From: a virus
Direction: 5' to 3' (one strand)
Virus record (IMG/VR): IMGVR_UViG_3300035703_000021
Span: 62,001-126,000 of that record
DNA: 64,000 nt
Program-made: the position numbers and the translations under genes
The notes under the pieces: generated by a model
The model's input: the letters and a program-made list of their open reading frames with translations, nothing else
Databases searched by the model: none
Told to the model about the DNA's origin: nothing
Shown: positions 58,246 through 64,000 of the stretch, piece after piece
How the letters are laid out: every line of letters starts with the position of its first letter
Numbering within the stretch: the stretch's first letter is position 1

Positions 58246-60900
58246 ATGGCCAATCCAATCAGAATCAATGCTGCCACATTGAATCGGCCGGGAGTCTTCG
58301 TTACCCAAACTTCGACTGGCTCTCTTCCACAGCCCATCGCCACCCACGCGGTAGGATATATCTTCGGTACGACTCCTTCCGAGGATTATTACAAAGAAGA
58401 TGCTATTAACGCCTACACCGATCTGCAACCTTATGTTCCCACTCAGATCGGGTCCGTTGATGATTTTACCAGCAGGATCGGCGGCAAGCCTCCTGTGGGT
58501 AATAAGGGAGCTTTAGCTACCTATGATAGCGTCAAAGCTTTTTTCGACAACGTTGGTGTTAACGGCATTCTTTACTTCACCAGAGTCACTCCGACTCCTG
58601 AGACTGTTGTTGACATCGGTACTTCCACAGCTGGCACAGGATATAACGCCTTTGCTATCAAAGTAAACGGAAGGTATTTTGGTACCCCGATTGGTATCAG
58701 CGATCCTGACGGGACCGAGATCCGCGTGATCACCACAACTGCTCTTGACAAGATCGATAACGCGAGAGACGTTTTCACCTACCTTTCCGGTAACGGTGAC
58801 AACTTTGCCGACTACTATCGTATCGAGCAGGATGCGACTGAGGCTCTTGCAGGTAAGTTCAGAATTTTCTCCAAGAACAGCACGGATCTTCCCGAGGTTG
58901 GCAGATTCTACGCCTATCAGTTCTCCAATAGTGAGTACGCTCAGCAGATTGACCTACTCTCCCAGAGCGATGTTGTTTCACTGTACACCTCGATCAAGGA
59001 CATCAACTTCAGATGCGTTTCCAGAGACCAAACAACTCGCGAAACGATCCTGCACATCTCGGGCGGCCAACTTAGCTCCTACAACGCTCAGCTCGCCACT
59101 CCTCTTACTCTGTCCACAGCAACCACGGCACAGAAGTCAACTCTTCTCAAGGACTTCCTTGTTAACCAGGGGGTCTACTCCGCGGTAGCAGACATCCCGG
59201 ATGACAAGTACGTTGCTATCTCCACGGATACGAGCACGAACACCTCCAAGTGGCCTATCGCTGACTCCGCGTACTGGCAGTACGATCTGGTAACCACGGC
59301 TTTTGCAAAGCTTGTGGATGGATCTAGCGCTGCTATCGTACCAAGCGGTAACCCAGTAGCCAGAACTGGCTACCTGCCCGACTCCGTTCAGGTTTTCTAC
59401 GTGAATGTGGCGGGTGAGAACAGAGCGATCATCGTGGATGGCGCGAATCCCGAAGAGCTCGCCAATGGGCTCAAGACTTCGATCGAGGCTATCCTCGCGG
59501 AGAAAGATCTTGATTCCTACTACATTGTCGAGTCGGCTACTCTGGATTCCGATACCACAAGCGGTAAGATCAGCACCACCAAGTACGTTCCTAACAACGG
59601 TCTGGATTCTAACGGCGAACTAGTCTCCGCGGCTGGTGTTCCTTACATCCGTCCCGAGCTACTCGAGCTTCCTTCAGGAGCCACAGCTTCTGACAAAGCC
59701 GGTGCCAACGGATTCTACTCTCACGACTACGTGCTGAAGATCAGAATCACCTCCAAGAACGGTGTAAGCTCACCTGTCTATGCCGGTGTTAACAGATCCG
59801 GGGCCATCGACCAGAACGTGGTCAAACTACCTTCCACAGAGCAGAACGCAAACTACGAGTCCTATAAGCTCACCGCAGGCGCTAAAGCTAACGACTTCGT
59901 CTACGCGATTGAGCAGGGCATGGAATCCAAGAGCCTAGCTCCTGGTTTCCTGTTCGCTCCCGAAGCGTACACAGTGCTCTCCTACGAAGCCGGTGTTGGC
60001 GACCTTGCTAGCCAGAACGAAGCTCGTCAGGAGCGTCTCAAGATCACCCAAACGCTGGTTAAAGCCGCTGAAGGTAAGATCGGAACCACAGAAGGACTGA
60101 CAGGAACTCAGCATATCGCTCTTATCGATTGCGGAGCCGACGAGATCTCCCTCGTAAGAGTGCAGGACGAGCTCAATCTGATCAGAAGCACTGTAGGTGT
60201 GCCTTTCGGCCACGCCGCTTACTACGCTCCTTACATCAAGAATGTCGAGGATCGTTTCGTTGCTCCTTCCGGCTTCATCGCTGGAATCGCTTGCTCGAGA
60301 TACATCAACGAGGGCTTCCAGCAGCCCCCTGCCGGTGCTCGCTACCCGCTACGTGGTGCGATCGGACTCAAGTTCGATATCTCAGCTCAGCAGCAGGAAG
60401 TGACCTACGCACTTGGCCTCAACCCTATTCGTTCCCTGCCGAACAGAGGAATCGTGGCCTGGGGCGCCAGAACACTCTCCCCCAACCCGCTCTTCAAGTT
60501 CGTAAACACACGTGCCATTCTGAACGTCCTCATCGACGTTATGAGCCGCAGCTTCGACGACATGCTCTTCGAGCAGATCGACTCCGCCGGTACCGTGTAC
60601 GCCAGAGTGAAGTCTATCGCCTCTCAGATCCTCGGCCAGTTCTTCCGTCAGGGAGCGCTGTTCGGTGCGAGACCCGAGCAAGCCTACCTCGCGGTGTGCT
60701 CATCGGCGAACAATGACGCAGCGAGCCTAGAGAACGGAACAGTTCGTCTTGACGTGTATGTGGCCACAAGCCCGACTCTCGAGCGTCTCCTGGTCACCAT
60801 CGTGAGAACTCCTGCGGGTCAGGTTGCCCAGTTAAGCGACTCTTTCTCCAGAAATGAGGAGAGATTCAACTACCTTCTCAATACCACAAACGTCTTCTGA
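58246..60900 (+). CDS. Tail sheath protein
   Basis: An 884-residue contractile sheath protein. The start (RINAATLNRPGVFVTQTSTG) is the usual N-terminal linker: RPGVFV then a linker. The C-terminal domain is typical: ALGLNPIRSLPNRGIVAWGARTL, then VNTRAILNVLIDVM and FEQIDSAGTVYARVKS, ending in a beta strand that extends to neighbouring subunits. Its 884 residues exceed the 380-660 of common sheaths; an insertion at about 150-560 probably forms an outer domain. It drives tail contraction. A strong octamer precedes it, and the protease gene follows after three bases. Confidence 0.93.
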   Translation: MANPIRINAATLNRPGVFVTQTSTGSLPQPIATHAVGYIFGTTPSEDYYKEDAINAYTDLQPYVPTQIGSVDDFTSRIGGKPPVGNKGALATYDSVKAFFDNVGVNGILYFTRVTPTPETVVDIGTSTAGTGYNAFAIKVNGRYFGTPIGISDPDGTEIRVITTTALDKIDNARDVFTYLSGNGDNFADYYRIEQDATEALAGKFRIFSKNSTDLPEVGRFYAYQFSNSEYAQQIDLLSQSDVVSLYTSIKDINFRCVSRDQTTRETILHISGGQLSSYNAQLATPLTLSTATTAQKSTLLKDFLVNQGVYSAVADIPDDKYVAISTDTSTNTSKWPIADSAYWQYDLVTTAFAKLVDGSSAAIVPSGNPVARTGYLPDSVQVFYVNVAGENRAIIVDGANPEELANGLKTSIEAILAEKDLDSYYIVESATLDSDTTSGKISTTKYVPNNGLDSNGELVSAAGVPYIRPELLELPSGATASDKAGANGFYSHDYVLKIRITSKNGVSSPVYAGVNRSGAIDQNVVKLPSTEQNANYESYKLTAGAKANDFVYAIEQGMESKSLAPGFLFAPEAYTVLSYEAGVGDLASQNEARQERLKITQTLVKAAEGKIGTTEGLTGTQHIALIDCGADEISLVRVQDELNLIRSTVGVPFGHAAYYAPYIKNVEDRFVAPSGFIAGIACSRYINEGFQQPPAGARYPLRGAIGLKFDISAQQQEVTYALGLNPIRSLPNRGIVAWGARTLSPNPLFKFVNTRAILNVLIDVMSRSFDDMLFEQIDSAGTVYARVKSIASQILGQFFRQGALFGARPEQAYLAVCSSANNDAASLENGTVRLDVYVATSPTLERLLVTIVRTPAGQVAQLSDSFSRNEERFNYLLNTTNVF

Positions 60901-60903
60901 TAA

Positions 60904-62850
60904 ATGAAAGAGCAAGTACTCAATCACAAGCAACCTCTCTCGGATCAGCAATCTAAAAAGGTTGTCTACGTCGAGATGTTCAGAGCCGGCCCGCAGATCT
61001 CATCTACGGGTCAGAAGCTGGTATTTGATGAGAGCGACTTGGATCAGGTGGTGGGGTCTTACGATCCCATCCACCACGAGGCACCCCTGATCATCGGACA
61101 CGATCAACAGGACGATACGCCAGCGCTCGGTTGGGTACGTAAAGTGTGGAGAAAAGGCAAAGAACTTTGGGGTAAGGTCGAACTTACCCCTAAGGCCGAA
61201 CAGCTCATCAAAGATGGGGTGTTCAAAAAAGTAAGTAGTTCATTCTACCTGCCCGAGGCTGAAACGAATCCTACACCTGGGAAATTATCCCTACGTCATC
61301 TCGGTTTGGTTTCTATTCCGGCAGTTAAAGGACTCACTGCTTTTTCGGAGGAATCCGAACAGCAAACGATCACAATTACCCCCTCCGAAGGGGAGTCTTC
61401 TATTTCGTTTAAAGAACACTTAGGAAAAAATCAAACTATGGCTAGGAAGAAAACCAAACCAGAAACTCCCGCTTCGGTTTCCTCGGTTATCGAGCATACC
61501 GAGGGTGGTGGGATGACTGTCAATATCAACATTGGCGGGGGCGATAAGCCTAAGAGCAATGTGTATGACGACAGCGGAAACCAGATCTCCGAAACAGGAG
61601 CTCCTGCCGAGTACGACATGGACTACGGTATGGAGTCTGATATGGAAGCGGACCCGGCCATGAGCATGGCTGATGACTCCGATTCCTCGGATGACCTCGG
61701 TCTTGAGGATGATAGCGCTGACGGAGACGTTTCCGCTGAAGGTGACGACATGGGCACCGATGTTGCTGGCGACGAAGGAGACGACATGGCTCCTGACGCC
61801 GGTATGGATGGAGGAGCGGACGACTCCGCCACTGAGCCTTCCGAAGGGGGCGATGGGGCACCTGATGATGGCACCGAGGATATCTCTGGTGACATGGAGG
61901 GAGATGATCAAAAGATCGCCCAACTCGCCTCGGAATACGAAATCGACGAGCTAATCAAGGCTCTAGCTCTTAAAACAGATGCCGCTTCCATGATGGAAGG
62001 ACAGGGAATGTCTTACGGTGAGATGCCCGAGGGCCTTAAGAAGGCCATGGAGGCTAAGAAAAAGGGAGAAGGTGAGAGTAAAGACGAAGAGGAGAAGGAA
62101 GAGGATTCGGAAGACATGGGCGAGAAGTGCACCGACGCTGGCGAGCCCAGCGGAGCTGGTGAGCCTCCCTCGGAAGAGGTGAAGGGCGCTGACGAGCCCA
62201 AGGGAGAGCAGGTTTACGCCGAGGAGGAAGCTACCGAGGAAGACGAGGAAGTTTCCGAGCATGGTGAAGGCTGCAAGGACTACGAAGAGGATGAAGACGA
62301 GAAGAAAAAGAAAATGATGAAGAGCGACATGTCAGAAGAGACCACTCCTGAAGAGGCTACAGGAACTCTGGATCATAGCGAGTCCGCTATGGGAGTTCAG
62401 GGACAGAATGACCTTCAAGCCCGGGTAGCCGAACTGGAAGAGGAACTTGCCAGACAGAAAAAGCTCATGAGAGAGAAGGAAATCTCCGATTTCTGCGAGA
62501 CTCTCTACGGCGAGGGTAAACTGACTCAGCAGATCGTCTCTAAGACCGATCTCGTTAGATTCATGGAGACTCTCAATAACAAGAACTCGGTGAACTTCTC
62601 CGAGACAGGCAAAGCCTCCCAATTTGATTTCTTCAAAGGTGTTCTGGAGAAACTACCCTCCATGGTCAGCTTCGAAGAATTTGCCACCCCTGCTTCCGCT
62701 CCCAAGAGCAGAAAGCAACCCTCTCCTTCGGCCGACGGTTACGTCTACGACCCCGCCACTGCGGACCTCCACGCTCAAGCGCTGGACTACGCAGAGGAAA
62801 AGGGCGTTGAGTACACCATCGCTCTGAAGGCTGTTCTATCCAACTCATAA
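60904..62850 (+). CDS. Prohead protease/scaffold fusion (Mu gpI-like)
   Basis: A 648-residue protein. Residues 20-145 match the Mu gpI prohead protease: EMFRAGPQISSTGQ, SYDPIHHEAPLIIGHDQQ, PALGWV, VFKKVSSSFY and LRHLGLVSIPAVKGL. Residues 225-480 are a very acidic, Asp/Glu/Ser/Gly-rich stretch, and 485-560 form a coiled coil (ARVAELEEELARQKK), the expected scaffold part. An internal ATG at residue 179 (61438), MARKKTKP, with AGGA upstream, could start a scaffold-only product as in Mu I/Z. It would shape the prohead and then be cleaved. It sits next to the decoration and capsid genes, as in Mu. Confidence 0.85.
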   Translation: MKEQVLNHKQPLSDQQSKKVVYVEMFRAGPQISSTGQKLVFDESDLDQVVGSYDPIHHEAPLIIGHDQQDDTPALGWVRKVWRKGKELWGKVELTPKAEQLIKDGVFKKVSSSFYLPEAETNPTPGKLSLRHLGLVSIPAVKGLTAFSEESEQQTITITPSEGESSISFKEHLGKNQTMARKKTKPETPASVSSVIEHTEGGGMTVNINIGGGDKPKSNVYDDSGNQISETGAPAEYDMDYGMESDMEADPAMSMADDSDSSDDLGLEDDSADGDVSAEGDDMGTDVAGDEGDDMAPDAGMDGGADDSATEPSEGGDGAPDDGTEDISGDMEGDDQKIAQLASEYEIDELIKALALKTDAASMMEGQGMSYGEMPEGLKKAMEAKKKGEGESKDEEEKEEDSEDMGEKCTDAGEPSGAGEPPSEEVKGADEPKGEQVYAEEEATEEDEEVSEHGEGCKDYEEDEDEKKKKMMKSDMSEETTPEEATGTLDHSESAMGVQGQNDLQARVAELEEELARQKKLMREKEISDFCETLYGEGKLTQQIVSKTDLVRFMETLNNKNSVNFSETGKASQFDFFKGVLEKLPSMVSFEEFATPASAPKSRKQPSPSADGYVYDPATADLHAQALDYAEEKGVEYTIALKAVLSNS

Positions 62851-62862
62851 GGAGATTAACAA

Positions 62863-63387
62863 ATGGCTAAGGACCCACGTTACATGTCCTTTGACCACCA
62901 GTATGTTGAGACTGTGACCGTCACCGACGCCACAGCTCTCACCAACGGTGTCGAGGCTCATCGCTTTGTTAAGCGCGACGGCGCTTACCCCTCCGCCAAC
63001 GGCTACGCCGCTGGTGTGAATGTCTACCGCATCTACGGCCAAGGCGAGCTGAACGCCAACGGCTACCAAGTCGATGACGGTTCGACCCTGGTGTACGAAG
63101 GTCAGCTGAATCCTTCTACCACACCTTACAAGCCCGGCGTATTCCCCTATCAGGGCCTGGCTTCCATCGTGACCACTGGTATCGTAATTGTTCAAGTGGC
63201 CGCTTCTCAGACCATCGTAGTCGATTCCCCGATCTTCGCTAACGCTTCTGGCCAAGCCGTAACCGGCGCTGCTGGAACTGGCAAGATTGTTCTAGGTCGT
63301 GCCCTCGATGCCGTGACCACTGGCCAGGGAGAAACCTCCTACGTTCGTGTGAAGCTCGGTAACGAAGCTGGCGCCGCTCTAGCTTGA
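62863..63387 (+). CDS. Capsid decoration protein (DUF2190-like)
   Basis: A 174-residue protein following the scaffold and preceding the major capsid gene, the usual place for a DUF2190 capsid stabiliser. The pattern fits: VETVTVTDATALTNGVEAHRFV, an extended middle, then IFANASGQAVTG, GKIVLGRALDAVTTGQGE and YVRVKL. This fits the decoration beta barrel that binds outside the capsid. An AAGGAGATTAAC ribosome site precedes the ATG, and almost the same sequence precedes the capsid gene. Confidence 0.75.
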   Translation: MAKDPRYMSFDHQYVETVTVTDATALTNGVEAHRFVKRDGAYPSANGYAAGVNVYRIYGQGELNANGYQVDDGSTLVYEGQLNPSTTPYKPGVFPYQGLASIVTTGIVIVQVAASQTIVVDSPIFANASGQAVTGAAGTGKIVLGRALDAVTTGQGETSYVRVKLGNEAGAALA

Positions 63388-63416
63388 TAATAGATACCTA
63401 AAGGAGATTAACAATC

Positions 63417-64000
63417 ATGATGAATCTTGATCAGGTCCGCGTAATTGACCCTATTCTTACGCAACTCGCTCAAGGGTACAAGAACGCTGAAGGCGTAGCA
63501 ACCTTCTTCGCTCCTGCAGTATCTATGAATACTCGCGCTGGACGTACCCTGGTTTTCGGTAAGGAAGCTTTCGCAGCTCAGTCCTTCCTCCGCGCTCCTG
63601 GAACTAACATCCAGAAGATCCAGAACCAATTCGGAACCCGTTCGTTCGCTCTCCGTCAGGAAGCGATCAGCTGGGAAATCGCCGAAGAGGTGGCCGCTGA
63701 GGCTAAGAACGGAGCAGCTCAGATCGACCTTCGCCAGTTCGCCGCTAAGGACGCCGCAAATCGTCTGATGCAGTCCTGGGAAGTTCAGGTTGCCACTGCC
63801 GTGACCGACACCACTCAGTACGAGACCAACAACGTGCTGAACCTGGCCACCTACAATGGTGGCGCTGACCAGTTCAACAGCCCAACCGCCGACGTGGAAG
63901 TGCTGATGGACGATGCCAAGGAGCAGGTCCGCAGCCAGATCGGTGTGTATCCTAACAAGATGGTGATCTCACCAGACGCTTTCAACGCTCTTAAGCGTAA
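63417..64000 (+). CDS. Major capsid protein (5' part)
   Basis: This gene runs off the right edge of the window; about 194 residues are visible. The start MMNLDQVRVIDPILTQLAQG, then VATFFAPAVSMNTRAGRTLVF, FALRQEAISWEIAEEVAAEAK and QVRSQIGVYPNKMVISPDAF is the pattern of HK97-fold capsid proteins related to the Mu-like/DUF2184-type group, with the E-loop region near 45-90 and the A-domain/P-domain region after. The ATG at 63417 has AAAGGAG 11 bases upstream; the adjacent ATG at 63420 is possible. It is the last gene of the window and follows the decoration gene by 29 bases. Confidence 0.85.
   Translation, partial: MMNLDQVRVIDPILTQLAQGYKNAEGVATFFAPAVSMNTRAGRTLVFGKEAFAAQSFLRAPGTNIQKIQNQFGTRSFALRQEAISWEIAEEVAAEAKNGAAQIDLRQFAAKDAANRLMQSWEVQVATAVTDTTQYETNNVLNLATYNGGADQFNSPTADVEVLMDDAKEQVRSQIGVYPNKMVISPDAFNALKR

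Noticed and set aside
1-64000. tRNA genes, CRISPR arrays, insertion sequences, attachment sites, reverse transcriptase
   Set aside because: None was recognised by reading. Short tRNAs could be missed without a covariance search, but almost no non-coding space is available.

Overview
This window is part of the genome of a large tailed phage with a contractile tail (a myovirus). It contains a large terminase subunit, a Mu/DUF935-type portal, a Mu gpI-like protease/scaffold, a capsid decoration protein, the start of the major capsid protein, a tail sheath and a baseplate hub carrying cell-wall hydrolases. A marine or freshwater cyanobacterial host is likely but inferred: PhoH, thioredoxin, two 2OG-Fe(II) oxygenases and many small virion and fibre proteins have the look of cyanomyovirus proteins. 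The head and portal genes resemble Mu-like phages rather than T4. No integrase, tRNA gene, CRISPR array or insertion sequence was recognised. The window is almost fully coding, and no gap exceeds 300 bases.

Layout. 0-3.8 kb (+): an unidentified ORF, TerL, then thioredoxin, a sigma-70-like factor and a DCL/DUF3223-like protein behind their own promoter. 3.8-9.6 kb (-): a basic-tailed protein, a 1234-residue hub with three lytic domains, a virion protein and a P-loop nucleotide kinase. 9.7-14.2 kb (+): a small protein, PhoH and a 1049-residue PA14-like virion protein. 14.2-29.8 kb (-): very large adhesin or fibre proteins, including a leucine-rich-repeat-like protein, a paralogous pair and a beta-helix spike. 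29.8-30.4 kb (+): two small genes and a terminator. 30.5-49.5 kb (-): a small-gene operon, two oxygenases, a glycine-rich adhesin, many fibre genes, a putative tube protein, the portal and accessory genes. 49.6-55.2 kb (+): a 1287-residue virion protein, a small leucine-rich-repeat-like protein and a coiled-coil fibre protein. 55.2-57.1 kb: dCMP deaminase and small genes on both strands. 57.1-64 kb (+): two chaperone-like genes, tail sheath, protease/scaffold, decoration protein and major capsid protein.

Regulation. Two promoter classes can be read directly. An extended -10 motif (TG-N-TATAAT, one TACAAT variant) lies before the thioredoxin/sigma/DCL operon, the kinase, the oxygenases, dCMP deaminase and small genes, mostly non-structural. 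A different octamer, GTT(T/G)AA(A/G)(G/T), lies about 20-65 nt before nearly every structural transcription unit, often at the strand-switch points. The simplest model is that host sigma-70 reads the first class, and that the phage sigma-like protein (2437-3189) switches the polymerase to the second. This is an inference.

The most unusual items are the hub protein, which combines an amidase_3-like domain, a circularly permuted M23 peptidase and a tail lysozyme; the octamer promoter system with its symmetric divergent pairs; and the leucine-rich-repeat-like virion proteins.
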